Shown here piece after piece: positions 44,485 through 55,478 of a stretch of 64,000 nt of DNA. Position 1 is the stretch's first letter, and each line of letters begins with the position of its first letter. The position numbers and the translations under genes are program-made. This DNA comes from Phaeoceros laevis (taxonomy: Eukaryota > Anthocerotophyta > Anthocerotopsida > Notothyladales). The notes under the pieces were generated by a model that was not told the origin of the DNA, ran no database searches, and worked only from the letters and a program-made list of their open reading frames with translations. The stretch is from contig JBNGIQ010009390.1 in the NCBI GenBank assembly GCA_049999765.1, positions 99,406-163,405 on the forward strand, written 5' to 3'.

Positions 44485-45996
44485 CTACTTCCACAACTCT
44501 TCCATTGGGATTCCCCGGTCTCTTGCTACATCCCTGAATTGCTTCATGCTGGACACAGCTTCAATAACAGCGCGGGCATTGTTGAGAGGATTTTTACTGC
44601 CAATTTCCTTTCCCAGAGCGTTCTCCACTCCCGCCATCTCCAACACCACTCTGACAGATCCTCCGGCAATAACCCCAGTACCAATAGCAGCTGGTCGCAG
44701 CATAACCTTGGCAGCCCCATAACGACCATCGGCTCTGGCGTTCCATAACATTTGTCAGCTAAGTACGAACACTCAAAGCAGCACAAGTAGAAGACAAAAA
44801 CACTGGCTCCAACCTAAAACTGGCAACCTCCTGCACACTGGGACATGGAATAGACGCAAAGTAGCTGCATTGTCCAGACAGCAAGGACTGCAGCAAATGC
44901 TCAACGCGACACTAGCTCAGGGACCACAGGCTGCCAGGTTGCTAGACGTCACCTGTGGGGGAATGTGAGATACTTGGTCATCGGAACATTGATCAGGTGC
45001 CTCTTGGCATCAGCAGCTGACTTCTGCACAGCAGCAATGACCTCCTTGGCCTTGCCCACACCCACTCCAACTCTGCCCTTCTTGTCCCCGATCACCACAA
45101 CAGCGCGGAACGAGAGCTGCTTGCCTCCCTTGACCACCTTGGTCACCCTCCTAATCTGAACCACACGCTCCTCAAACTCCTTCGGCCCCCGACCACCTCT
45201 CCCGCCCCGCTCCCTGTCGTCATCTCCNNNNNNNNNNNNNNNNNNNNNNNNNNNNNNNNNNNNNNNNNNNNNNNNNNNNNNNNNNNNNNNNNNNNNNNNN
45301 NNNNNNNNNNNNNNNNNNNNNNNNNNNNNNNNNNNNNNNNNNNNNNNNNNNNNNNNNNNNNNNNNNNNNNNNNNNNNNNNNNNNNNNNNNNNNNNNNNNN
45401 NNNNNNNNNNNNNNNNNNNNNNNNNNNNNNNNNNNNNNNNNNNNNNNNNNNNNNNNNNNNNNNNNNNNNNNNNNNNNNNNNNNNNNNNNNNNNNNNNNNN
45501 NNNNNNNNNNNNNNNNNNNNNNNNNNNNNNNNNNNNNNNNNNNNNNNNNNNNNNNNNNNNNNNNNNNNNNNNNNNNNNNNNNNNNNNNNNNNNNNNNNNN
45601 NNNNNNNNNNNNNNNNNNNNNNNNNNNTCCCCTACCTCTCCTACCACGCCTCCCGCCACCCTCCTCGTCATCGTCCTGCCCGAACTCCTTCTCCCGGTCA
45701 GACTTCCCCGCCCCGCCGAACGCTGGCCCGTAGAGTGCCTGGTAAGCTGCCTCAATCTCCTCCTGCGACTCCTCCGGCTCGTCCAGTAGAATGGCTACAG
45801 GCGACAGACGCAAAGAGGAAGCAAATGGCTTGATTTGAGGCCGCCTCTTGCACAGCAGCAAGGGCTTGGCTCCCCACAGACTGCTGGAGAGCGAGACAGC
45901 TGAGGAGGTCGAAGGAGATGCCGCCTGCGCGCCCGAGGCCACACGGCACGCAGACGGCACGCACGGCGCCACATTCATCACGGCGGCCATGGCCAT
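44485..45996 (-). CDS. RPS5: Plastid ribosomal protein S5 (uS5c), nuclear-encoded, with internal gap
   Basis: Two reverse-strand exons, 45996-44953 and 44734-44485, join at CCCCACAG|GT and CCAG|AGCC. The N terminus ([13 protein letters not shown]...) is Ser/Ala-rich like a transit peptide, followed by an acidic then Arg/Gly-rich stretch. The bacterial-type S5 domain is clear: [98 protein letters not shown]. uS5 belongs to the 30S subunit and contributes to decoding accuracy. The 400-N gap at 45228-45627 lies in the RGG-rich linker. The frames on its two sides differ by one base, so the true gap length is not a multiple compatible with 400. Confidence 0.93.
45228..45627. other. Assembly gap (400 N)
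   Basis: Lies in the low-complexity Arg/Gly/Asp-rich linker of the S5 gene. That is a likely reason for assembly failure. Confidence 0.95.
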
Positions 45997-46707
45997 CGCT
46001 CTCCTTTGCCCTTGTCTCCCCTGCAACCTGGATTCCTGTGAAGAAGATAAGGCAGACACTATTCACCCGCTTCGTTTTCCTCAAACTGATGAGTGAGGTC
46101 CTGAATTTTGTGTAGAGGTTTTTCTAAGCCATCCCCGTTAATTTAGTCCTGCAGGTATGCTAGTTAGGTTAGGTGGTTAGCTTGAACGTCGTTAGTCAGT
46201 GGTTCTGTGTGTTTGATTGCAAGTGTAATATGATGGGTGGCACTGAATATTGTGCAGGCTAGACTAACAGAGAAAGAGATCAATGATTGATGCCAAGTCT
46301 GGTGCTGGGGTGTGGCTCCAACATTTACCTGCCTTAGTGAGTTCAGCCGATTGCCTCCTTGGCAAGTGTGAGTAGGAAGCAAATCTGTATACTGAAATTG
46401 CCATCGGATTCATTCTTCTGGTGTGAGCCTCGCAAATCCCAAGGGGTTACAGGATGTAGGGGCTAGGCGCAAACGGAGACCTAAATGCATGGGAGAGATG
46501 GATTCGAGACGATATCCTATGACCAAAAACAAAGTTGGCGGTATCCAGTGCCCACCATCCACCTTCACAGACCGATGAGCATACAAAATTTTTCAGTATG
46601 GTCGGATTGTGTGGAAAGAAACCTAGTGATCTTGAAGAAGTAGCATCTGTCATTCACGTGGAAAACAAAATGGTACAAAGTAATTTAACGGCCTTCCACA
46701 GAATCCA
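45997..46707. other. Spacer between S5 gene and tRNA-Val
   Basis: Includes the S5 promoter/leader at its left end. No other feature recognised. Confidence 0.45.
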
Positions 46708-46781
46708 GTCTGGGTGGTGTAGTTGGTCATCACGCTAGTCTCACACACTAGAGGTCCCCGGTTCGAACCCGGGCTCAGACA
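46708..46781 (+). tRNA. tRNA-Val (anticodon CAC)
   Basis: 74 nt beginning GTCTGGGTGGTGTAGTTGG and ending CTCAGACA. The 7-bp acceptor stem pairs GTCTGGG with CTCAGAC (one G-T pair). The anticodon stem CTAGT/ACTAG encloses CTCACAC, giving CAC. The T arm is CCCGG-TTCGAAC-CCGGG. No intron and no encoded CCA. It resembles the standard plant cytosolic tRNA-Val. Confidence 0.97.
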
Positions 46782-46805
46782 CTACGTTGTCTCGACCACA
46801 TTCTG

Positions 46806-46945
46806 ATTGGCCAGATTTTGTGGTGGGCGATAAGTGGCTAGAGTCCCCGCGGGCTCAGACGCTTGGTCAAGTCTCCAAAGCCTTCTTTTGTTTCTCCATT
46901 TTCTTTTTGGGCCAGATTTTATGGTGGCGACAGGTGGCTGCGACG
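46806..46945 (+). repeat. Diverged direct repeats downstream of tRNA-Val
   Basis: GGCCAGATTTTGTGGTGGGC near 46810 recurs as GGCCAGATTTTATGGTGGC near 46911, each followed by a GTGGCT. A tRNA-tail-like GGGCTCAGACG also appears at about 46850. Confidence 0.65.
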
Positions 46946-47341
46946 TATATGCGCCACGTTGGAGCAAGCAGCTGTCTGCTTGTTCGCCCGCCGCGTGTAC
47001 GAAGGACTCTGGCTAGCACATCTCACGGCCGGGACGCAATCCTTTCAGGAGCACCTTAAAGAGGGCCTTGAAGTAACATTGAGCAGCCGCATTGCCTACT
47101 CACCAGTCCTCTCATTCACGACCGTACATTGTCAGGTTCCCGCATTCCTTTGTCAAAACTTTCCACGCATTCCGCGGTCCCCAGCTTGAGATCCCTCCCG
47201 GGCAACACGTACGTTCCAACAGGCCAATTGCACAAGAAGCGTGTCGGCTTCCAGGGTCCCCCATTTCTTCTTGAAAGGAGTTGCTTCTCTGCTCGCTCAG
47301 CAGGCCCAGCTAGCTAGCCAGGTGCGCGCATCGAGTTCACG

Positions 47342-47982
47342 ATGGCCAGGACGAAGAGGACCAAGAAGCACGGTGCCACGGCAGCTGTGGCCAAGAACAA
47401 GGCCAGCAGTCCCAAGGTGAAGTGGACGGACATGCGGGCCGCCAGCTCGCAGCGGATGGCCACCATGAAGGCCAAACTCGGGGAGAAGATGGTGCATTGG
47501 GAGGCGTCCATGCTGCTGGCTTTCGCCAAGGTCCGCCACCCCGTTAATCCTGTGAAGCGGGTGGCAGCCAAGGAGAGGTCCAAGGAGATGCGGCATGCTG
47601 CCACTGGTACCTACTTACTTACATGCTGCTGCCCAGTCTGAGACTGCTTGCCAGCTTTGCGTAGTTGCTGCTTTTGCTTTTCTGACCTCACCATGTCCTG
47701 TCCTGTCGAATTCGTCGACGGAAACATGAATTCCTGCTTGCAATCTTGAGAGAGATCTTTGACCAATATTTGGTTCACAATGTCCTGCTCACAATTTCTC
47801 TCTTTTCCATGAAAGGCATTTGCAAGCGCAGGACTTGCGATTCTGAACCCGTTTGTTCATACCTTGTCATGTCCGCAGAGAGGAGAAAGCAGCAGGTGGC
47901 TCTTGCTAAAACTGAAGCTTCTGGTAAACGGGCTCGCGTTCGTGAAAAGCGAGCCGTGCAGATGGACAATGTCCTGCACTGA
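47342..47982 (+). CDS. Small basic protein, unknown
   Basis: Two exons, 47342-47606 and 47879-47982, join in phase (ACT G|GT...GCAG|AG AGG) to give 122 aa. The start (MARTKRTKKHG) follows a clean upstream region, and the protein is strongly basic throughout (KGK/KR/RR clusters), with HWEASMLLAFAKVRHPVNP in the middle and a helical C terminus (RKQQVALAKTEASGKRARVREKRAVQ). A nucleolar, ribosome-assembly or mitochondrial role would fit the charge but is only a guess. I do not recognise the family. Confidence 0.65.
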
Positions 47983-49177
47983 GCTACCTAGTCCGGTGTT
48001 CAACTCTAACTTCAAGTTGTTCGCACCTGGTGAAAGCTGGTAGTTGCACTTGTGTCGGTGCAGACCCGTATATACATGTACAGAGTGACTTCTGTCTGGT
48101 GCTCCAAGTGTCCGATCCTCCAAGTTGAGGATAGCCTAAAGTGCTCTTTTGTTAGATTTCTGACCTGCCAGTCATGCTGTGGCCGAATTCGAACATCGTA
48201 GAAGGAGATTGTTTGTGCCAATTCAATGTGAGATGTAAAGCCGCTTAATGATGTTGTACCCATTCTGCCATTGCAAGTATGTCTTCGTTGCTACTAGTCG
48301 ACATATGGTACATTATTACGTCTATGCTGAGCTCGACACGCGTTATGCAAGCCCTAAGGCATGTTCCTCAATCCGACACGTTACTTAACTGGCTTATGAT
48401 TCTCAATCAACCATATTTGTTTCATCACTGGTAAAAAGTGGTGAAAACTGTTTACAAGTTTACAATGTTACAAACATGGTAAAAATTGTTTTAAATCATG
48501 AGTAATTCTCAAAATGTTTTACCATTCACCCCTACCACTCTTGGTCATTGGTTTTTTTTCATCCTTGCCATGTGGGCGTGGTCATTGCTTTGGTGGACGG
48601 CTCTGAATATTCCACTCCCCTTCTCCTCAGTCGTTATGTCCCGTGTCTTGGGTTAAAGTGTCCTAACAAAGTTTGAACTAGGGGGCATGGTTTGTTGCAG
48701 CTTAGGAGCTCAATTTTGTATCAAATTTGTTATGCTATGGCTTGTTTGCGAGCTAGAAGTGGCTAGGCCTTCTCACTAAACCTCAGGCCACATATGTCGA
48801 GGACTACCAAAACCTCGTCGAAATACCTGGCGAGGTGTTCAATTCCCATGTGGAGTTGGCAAACACCATAACCATACTACCACTACTCAGGTTGCAGATG
48901 TCATAGTGCCGTGTTCTATCCATTCTTAGAACTGACCCCCTTGAGATATCGATGGCCTTTTCTAAAATGTTTGCCCACGGCCTTTTCTCTAAGTGGCCAT
49001 ATGCATGGTTAGGTTGGAGAATTTTCTAAAAAAAGATCAAGGTTCGAGCTGCCTTCCTGGCAGTTCAAAGCACGACACGACGGCAGGAAGGTGACTTTGC
49101 AAGTACCTACTCTGGTCGATCTCCGAAACCCATTCTATAGTACAAGACTAGGCTAGCGCTAGTGTAGAAGTGTAGAA
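47983..49177. other. Intergenic region
   Basis: No gene recognised. AT-rich and imperfectly repetitive (GTGGTAAAA/GTTTACAA words) around 48420-48530. Confidence 0.45.
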
Positions 49178-50541
49178 CTAGTAGGCGGCGGAGGCGATGT
49201 ATGTGTTCCCAGCTGCCCAGTCTGCAGGTAGCACATTTTGAGCAACCAGGACCCGGTTGCCCAAACCGGAGGTTAGCCGAACGGACAATGCGCCGTGCAA
49301 ATCGCCAGCCTTGTCGAACCCCCAGTTGGCTCCCCACTTGTGCCGCATCGGCTGCCAATCCGACTCCCCATCCTGCGCGCATCCACCATAAAGCGAGCTC
49401 CAATTAGTTCAAGCATCGCGCCATGCTCCTCTCTCCATACGCGATCCCACATTTGTCGCATTCATTCTGCTATCGAGGACTGCTTCTTGAGCAAATCTTT
49501 CTAAAGCCAGGCGACTACCTACTACTGGGGGCTCACCTTGACTTCCACGGCGGAGAGGTCGCCCGGTCCGTCTTCATACTCGACGGTGAAGGCCAGCCAG
49601 AAGGGGTTGCTGCCTGCGTCGACAGCGAAGGCCAAATTCTTGCCTGGGTAGGAGCATGGAACCCTGCCAGCGGCACACACACTTACGCCCAATTTCAGCT
49701 TCTCATCAATCAAGCAAACTTGTGAATCCAATAGCAGACATTCATTGAAGTTCATGTGTTGTTGTGACGCACCGTTTGAAGAGGAGGTCGATGACGCCCA
49801 GCGCTTGAAGCTCGGCAGCCTCGCCTTCCACGGCCAAGTTGCCGAACGCGGTGCCGCTGAGGTCGAAGTGGGGCTTGCCCACCCCGCACAGATCGCCTCC
49901 GGGGCAGATATCCGTCACCACAACCGCCACCGGCTGGTCGCTGCAGGCGGCGTGGCTGGCGCTGGGGCATTTCACCTCGTAGCAGGAGCCGCATCCCAGC
50001 CCGTCGTTGTACAGCACCGAACTCACTGCGGCGATGCTCTTGCCGTAGGTGCTGGCCAGCTCGCCGTACCCGCAAGCTCCCCCTGATCAGTCGACGGACA
50101 TACATCGATCAAGCATACGTGAGAATGTGACATCTGTCAAGATTGCATTATCGTCCAGGATAGCTCGCTCACACTATTTCAGAACGACGTCGACATAGAA
50201 AGCCTGTTGACCACCAGCAAAACCATGGGCTGAAATGCAAACAAAGGAGACGCGCGAGGAAATGACAGCCTAGCCTTACCGTCGGATCCCACACCGTCGG
50301 GCTCGCCGTACCAGGTCGCCTTGCAAGGCGACCACTCGGATTCGTAAAGACCCGACGCCGAAGAATTAGAATCCGATGCAGCAGAGAGATGTTGGAGCGG
50401 TCGAGCTGCGGAGACTATCATGGGGACTGGGGTGAGACCACAAATCCAGACAGCCACAAACGCCCCTACGACAACTCTCAATTGCAACAACCCCATATCT
50501 GACTCTGGAGATGAAGGCAGATGAAGGCAGGGAACTCCCAA
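49178..50541 (-). CDS. Beta-expansin, copy A
   Basis: Four reverse-strand exons (50541 or 50496 to 50280, 50082-49773, 49663-49537, 49372-49178) join in phase. From Met 50496 (MGLLQLRVVVGAFVAVW, a signal peptide) the protein has 282 aa. Expansin domain 1 has TWYGEPDGVGSDGGACGYG, GLGCGSCYEVKC, VTDICPGGDLC and the catalytic-like [13 protein letters not shown]. Domain 2 (carbohydrate-binding) includes RVPCSYPGKN, GSNPFWLAFTVEYEDGPGDL and HKWGANWGF. The HFD form and CPGG spacing fit EXPB. It loosens cell walls at the cell surface. Head-to-head with copy B across a ~600-bp shared promoter region. Confidence 0.92.
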
Positions 50542-51149
50542 GGTGTGCTTCTGAAGGAGGCAGGGATCGATAGAGGGCTACTGTACTGTACATACTCCGA
50601 TCGCGAACCTCCATTTATAAATGCGGACGACAAACTTTCCGTCATTCAAGCGGGCTTGCAATTTCCTGCATTAATCTTGCTTGTGTGAAAGATGTCGCAA
50701 CAGATTGCGGTGGGCCCAAAAGCAGCATCGGACCATGGAGGGAGAGGAGGAACTCCGAGCCTAGGCCTGCACCCCGAAAGCCTGGTCCGTAAACGGCTCC
50801 AGGCTCTGGTCCCGACAAGTCGGCGCGGAAAAAAGTTCCCGCGGAGCGCACCTTCCACATTATAAGCAGCCAGGCGATTGGTCTGAAGGCATTTTCGCAT
50901 AAAACAGAAACAAAGCCCAACTTCTCGCCCGCCAAGCCTCGGCGCCATCTCAACCAACCGATAGGTACCGCTAAATGCGAGGCTGAAAACATGCACCCCC
51001 GAGCCGAGCAGCTACAAATTGGAGCCTGGTGGAGCTCAGTTTCCATCACTTCCACAGCAATCCATCGCTCCTGCCGCTCTGCCCTCACCTGCAGACATCA
51101 GTTGCACAGCGCTCGCAAGCTTGCAATTAGTACTAGTTGGCTCCCTCCC
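50542..51149. promoter_or_regulatory. Shared divergent promoter region of the two expansin genes
   Basis: Contains a TATA-like TTTATAAAT palindrome near 50613 for copy A and a TATA-like ATTATAAGC near 50857 for copy B. Positions relative to the start codons (about 75-115 bp and 290 bp) make the first more convincing. Confidence 0.5.
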
Positions 51150-52446
51150 ATGGCGTCGAGGCCCAGCACGGGAGCGTCGCTCGCTGTAGCCGTGAGCTGT
51201 GCTGTGCTGCTCTACAGCACGAGCATGGCCGGCTTCGTCTCTGCCGCCCGTCGTCTCACGCAGGCCGACGACGGCTGGCTGTCGAGCAGGGCCACCTACT
51301 ACGGCGCTCCCGACGGCGACGGCACTGACGGTAAAATCCTACCACATGAGTTCACACAGTCTGAGAGAGGATCCTAGCCTGTTTCTGCTGTTCATTGATC
51401 GACCAAGGATTTGCTGTGTTCGCATAGATCTCATGAATGAATGTTGCGAGCATGAATTGCAGCCGGCAACTGTGGGTACGGCACTCTGACCGGGACGCCG
51501 TTCGGGAGCAACATCGCCGCTGGCAGCCCCGCGCTGTACCAGGACGGGCTCGGATGCGGAGCCTGCTTCCAGGTCAAGTGCAACTACGATGGCTGCGCCA
51601 GCTCGCCCACCCAGGTGGTGATCACGGACCAGTGCCCCGGCGGGGAGTGGTGCGGCGGAGGGCAGACCCACTTCGACCTCAGCGGGACCGCCTTTGGCAA
51701 TCTGGCCGTCGCCGGCAGGTCGTCGGACCTCTTCACCCGCGGCGTCCTCGACATTCAGTACAAACGGTGGGTGGCTCCCTCTTGCAGCCCTGGATTAGAT
51801 GGGCTTGGGTAAACTTTCTTACCTGCTTTGGCAATTGGAAGATGCATGGGTTTTCCGATTTTCTGATTTCAGCCGTCTGACACATCCGCGCATTGCTTGC
51901 TCGCCTGCAGGGTCCCTTGCTCTTATGACGTGGGCGTCACATTCGCTCTGGACGCGAACTGCAATCCCAACTGGCTGGCGTTTGTGGTCAAGTACCAAGG
52001 AGGAGATGGTGATTTGGAAACAGTTGAAATCAAGGTACATTCAGTTGACGAAATTGACACATCCAAGTCGTTAAAATTCTTGTATTTTGTGTGGATTGAG
52101 CCGACCTGAACGCACGCATGCTTGTTTTGCGGGTTGCAGGATTCGTCGTCTGCCTGGCAGCAGATGAAGCATGGCTGGGGAGCGAGCTGGCAGTTCGACG
52201 GGGCTGGNNNNNNNNNNNNNNNNNNNNNNNNNNNNNNNNNNNNNNNNNNNNNNNNNNNNNNNNNNNNNNNNNNNNNNNNNNNNNNNNNNNNNNNNNNNNN
52301 NNNNNNNGCAGTTCGACGGGGCTGGAAGCCTTCACGGAGCGCTTTCGGTGCGACTCACCTCCAAAACTGGCGGCCAAGTGCTGGTAGCAGAAGGCGCCAT
52401 CCCATCCAGCTGGACACCTGGCCAAGCATACTCGTCCCAAGTGTAG
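51150..52446 (+). CDS. Beta-expansin, copy B
   Basis: Four exons (51150-51330, 51463-51766, 51911-52034, 52140-52446) join in phase. Exon 4 contains a 100-N gap. Collapsing the gap at its 18-base flank duplication restores one frame and gives 265 aa. A signal peptide ([23 protein letters not shown]) leads to [98 protein letters not shown] and [20 protein letters not shown]. Intron positions match copy A, so the pair is a tandem (inverted) duplication. Confidence 0.93.
52208..52307. other. Assembly gap (100 N), probably spurious
   Basis: The 18 bases before the gap (52190-52207, GCAGTTCGACGGGGCTGG) recur exactly right after it (52308-52325). Overlapping them yields an uninterrupted expansin frame. 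Confidence 0.93.
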
Positions 52447-52510
52447 GTCAGCATAGAGTAAGACCTTAGCAGCATCCAAATTACAAGTGAGCTTGTAGGT
52501 CTCAACTTCA

Positions 52511-52608
52511 CTGCATCCGGTGCATAAAGCACGCGAGATGTTCCTGTCTTGATTTAGGGACTGCATCCAGTGCATAAGGCACTCGAGATGGTTCTGTCTT
52601 GATTGAAA
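52511..52608 (+). repeat. Tandem repeat, 50-bp unit x2
   Basis: Units start CTGCATCCGGTGCATAAAGC (52511) and CTGCATCCAGTGCATAAGGC (52561). Confidence 0.88.
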
Positions 52609-53163
52609 GGGCGTTACAATTTTAGGCGCTAATGGATTCCACTGCTATAAAGCAAAGTCTCACTTCACCTCTTAGAAACTTCGACCTGCCATGTGCAAAT
52701 GTGTTTCGGTTTAACTGCCATATGCTAATTTGGCCTCCACTAGTCCGGTGTTCTACAGTAACTGTTCTTTAGACGTTGGTTAGGAGCTGAAAATTTTAGA
52801 CTCTTGCATCACAGAAGGGAGCCTTTCAATTCCAACTGGTGACAGTACAGTTTCCTTGCTGTACATCAAGGGCTGCGATTTTTAAGGTCAATGCACAGCG
52901 GCATTGGCATACTCATGCAGCTAGTAGCTGCATCCGGTCCCCTGAAGGTCTCAAGCAAATTTCTCAGAACTCTACAAAGTGGCCGCTGCTACTTGCCTTT
53001 TCTCTCTAGGCAAAATGTTTCTTAGGCACAATGGAACTGTAGCCAACCTGCAGTGACAATGTCTGTTACACCAAAGCAAAGAGGAAAACGATGCACTTGT
53101 GTCACTACCCTTGCACTTCGCCTGTGGAAGAACCTTAGTTCTTCAAAATTTGGACCGACTTTC
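52609..53163. other. Spacer between expansin copy B and F-box gene (convergent)
   Basis: No gene recognised. Confidence 0.45.
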
Positions 53164-54489
53164 TCATCCGGAGGCTGAAGGCTCCCCCACCCAAGACACA
53201 TCTATCGCCGGATTGGGTTGGATGACTTTTCTCCATATGTAAGGCCATCGATCACACACAACCTTCCAAGAGGCTTGCACTAAGTCAAAGGCAACCAAGA
53301 AGCCGAATTCGGGGTAGTGCGACGAACAATCCCTGGCCCAGCTGACAAACCCCTTCCAGCTGTGCACAGGCCTGTCATGGCCAAGAACGCTGATGAAAGC
53401 AATGTTCCTCACGACTTCCACTTTTCGCACTGAGAAGAAGAGCACATCATCCAAGGGCCACAATACTCCATGGGGCATGGCAGCCAGCTTCGCCCATGCG
53501 GTGCTACCGCTGTCCACCTTCCACACCTCACACACGTTTTCTGCAGTGGTACAGAAAGCTAGGGCCACAACCTGCTTGCCTTCCACCAAAAATCTAACAT
53601 ATGCCATGGCTTCTTGCTGCCAAGAAGGGAAGCTGTGCAAAAGGTTGCCGGTCTTCTGGCAGTAGACATCTATGTCAATCTTGCTCCAGCCTTCGGCAAA
53701 GTATACTGAGCCCTTGAGCATGGCAATATCCCGGCAATATTTTCCATATGCCTTAAAGGCCTTTGGCATCCATTGCCAAGCATGGCTGTCGCTGCGGTAT
53801 ACTGCACCATACTTCTCAAACACTTCGTCATTGTAGTCATAAACCGCGTCCGTATGGGCTCTGAAGCTGTAATCCCCCTCTGGACTCTCTTCCACGCTGA
53901 ATCCAGAAACATGACCCCAGCCACGCCCTAACGGAGGCAACACCCGGTATGTCTGGTTCAACGGGTTCACAACGCATACGCAGTAGGAAAAATTTTCAAA
54001 AGTAGAGAGGACCATCAGCCCCTGCTGACAGAAGCTGGGTGTTGCACGGGCCTGGAACTGGCTTGGGAGGAACTCCAAGCCCACCTTGTGCACCTTGTAG
54101 CGAGGACTACTGAGCTCCGAAGCATCATCGTGCCTGTTGTCTGAAACCCCACAGATAACCTGGTTGCGAGAGAAGGCGAGCGCTGCAGTACGCGTGCGGA
54201 AGGGTTTGGACACTAAGAGGTTGAGCCATTCCTTGCAGACAGCTCGGAATCTGGCCTGGCTAGAGGCTGGCAACAACAGCAGCACTTTCTCCAAAACCTC
54301 CTGAGGCAGCCAGCTCCACAAATCCGAGTTCATCTCCTCTCCCGGTGTGGCAGGGGCAACAAAGAGCTCCTCAAACACACAAAAACAAAGAGCAGGCAGC
54401 TCATCTGGCTCCGCTCCCACGGCAGCCATTGCCGCTGCAACCAAGGTCCTGACGAATTCCGCAAAACAGGGGCCCAACAAGAACGGCAA
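53164..54489 (-). CDS. F-box protein, intact copy
   Basis: One reverse-strand frame of 441 aa. Alignment with the broken copy at 33880 favours the Met at 54429 (MAAVGAEPDELPALCFCVF), giving 421 aa. The F-box is at residues ~53-95 from that start (LWSWLPQEVLEKVLLLLPASSQARFRAVCKEWL). The C-terminal half carries a kelch/FBA-like beta domain (VNPLNQTYRVLPPLGRGWG, AVYRSDSHAWQW, IDIDVYCQKTGNLLHSFP, NVCEVWKVDSGSTAWAKL, GFLVAFDLVQASWKVV). F-box proteins recruit substrates to SCF ubiquitin ligases; the target is unknown. It has no intron and shows no lesions. Confidence 0.88.
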   Translation of the reverse strand: MPFLLGPCFAEFVRTLVAAAMAAVGAEPDELPALCFCVFEELFVAPATPGEEMNSDLWSWLPQEVLEKVLLLLPASSQARFRAVCKEWLNLLVSKPFRTRTAALAFSRNQVICGVSDNRHDDASELSSPRYKVHKVGLEFLPSQFQARATPSFCQQGLMVLSTFENFSYCVCVVNPLNQTYRVLPPLGRGWGHVSGFSVEESPEGDYSFRAHTDAVYDYNDEVFEKYGAVYRSDSHAWQWMPKAFKAYGKYCRDIAMLKGSVYFAEGWSKIDIDVYCQKTGNLLHSFPSWQQEAMAYVRFLVEGKQVVALAFCTTAENVCEVWKVDSGSTAWAKLAAMPHGVLWPLDDVLFFSVRKVEVVRNIAFISVLGHDRPVHSWKGFVSWARDCSSHYPEFGFLVAFDLVQASWKVVCDRWPYIWRKVIQPNPAIDVSWVGEPSASG

Positions 54490-55478
54490 ATTTGAATGAG
54501 GCGGGAACCCGTTTTGCTGCTGGGGGAGACTCTAGGTTAGTTTTATACTTCGAGGATGGAGGAGAGGAGCTTAGGGTTAACAGTGAAACCTGTGCTAAGA
54601 CTGATGGCTCGGCAGTGTCGTCCATTTTCTGTGTAGGTTCAGACGAAACTCACTGGTCTGAGAAACGAACTAAGTACATCCGTGATTTATGACCTGATAA
54701 GGGGAATCGATTACAATCATCATCAGGCTGGTGGGAGTGTGTTGATCACCCGAGTCTGTGGCAGGCAAAAGCCATGCTGAAAGTCTGAAATGTCGTGTCC
54801 TGTATTAGACTAGCAGTTTGTTGGACCAGATCACACCAATTCCTTATTGTGAACAGCATCTGATTTAAATCTCTTGAGCTACAACTAACAACTAATGACT
54901 AGTGCTCCCTTGCAGCCAAATTGAGGTACAAGATAGGTCCAAAGCCTACCTCTTAGAACTCCTAGCAGCAGCAACCGAGGTCCAAAGCCTTCCGTTTTCT
55001 TCGAACCAGCTTCTAAAGCCAGCAAACTTGAGGCTACATACGGATGCCAACAGAAAACTATCCAGATAATACATGTGGACTAATTCTCTGCAAAAAAATT
55101 CCTTTGGATGAGTAGCACTCAAATGTGATCGTGTAGGCCTCAGTCCTCAAACTCTTCATACTGCATCCAGGGCATTATTTCGTCTGCTGTGAAGAGACAT
55201 CTTTGAAGACATCAAATTCCACGGCAGTTGCAAGTAAAGTTTTTTGTTGAAATGCCCAGCTACCTTCAGGTCGTTTCGTACCGTGGCACTGCTTATTGGC
55301 GCTCCACATTCCTCCGGACACTCAACTGCCTGTCTTCAAAATTTGTTTTGGAAGTTGGTAGGGAGCAGCCGAGAGTTAATTGCAGTGACCTAACCAGCCA
55401 GCAGTCTATTTGAAGGGGCTTCGCACTGTCGGTACTTAAGACACGGTCGTCTTTCTGCTAAGTTCCATTCCTAAGTAC
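54490..55478. other. Divergent region between F-box and BTB genes
   Basis: Both genes read away from this ~1-kb stretch, so it holds both promoters. No convincing gene or repeat. Confidence 0.45.

Noticed and set aside
50642-51088. 148-codon reverse ORF in the expansin promoter region
   Set aside because: Lies in the divergent promoter and overlaps the expansin B leader; no family match.
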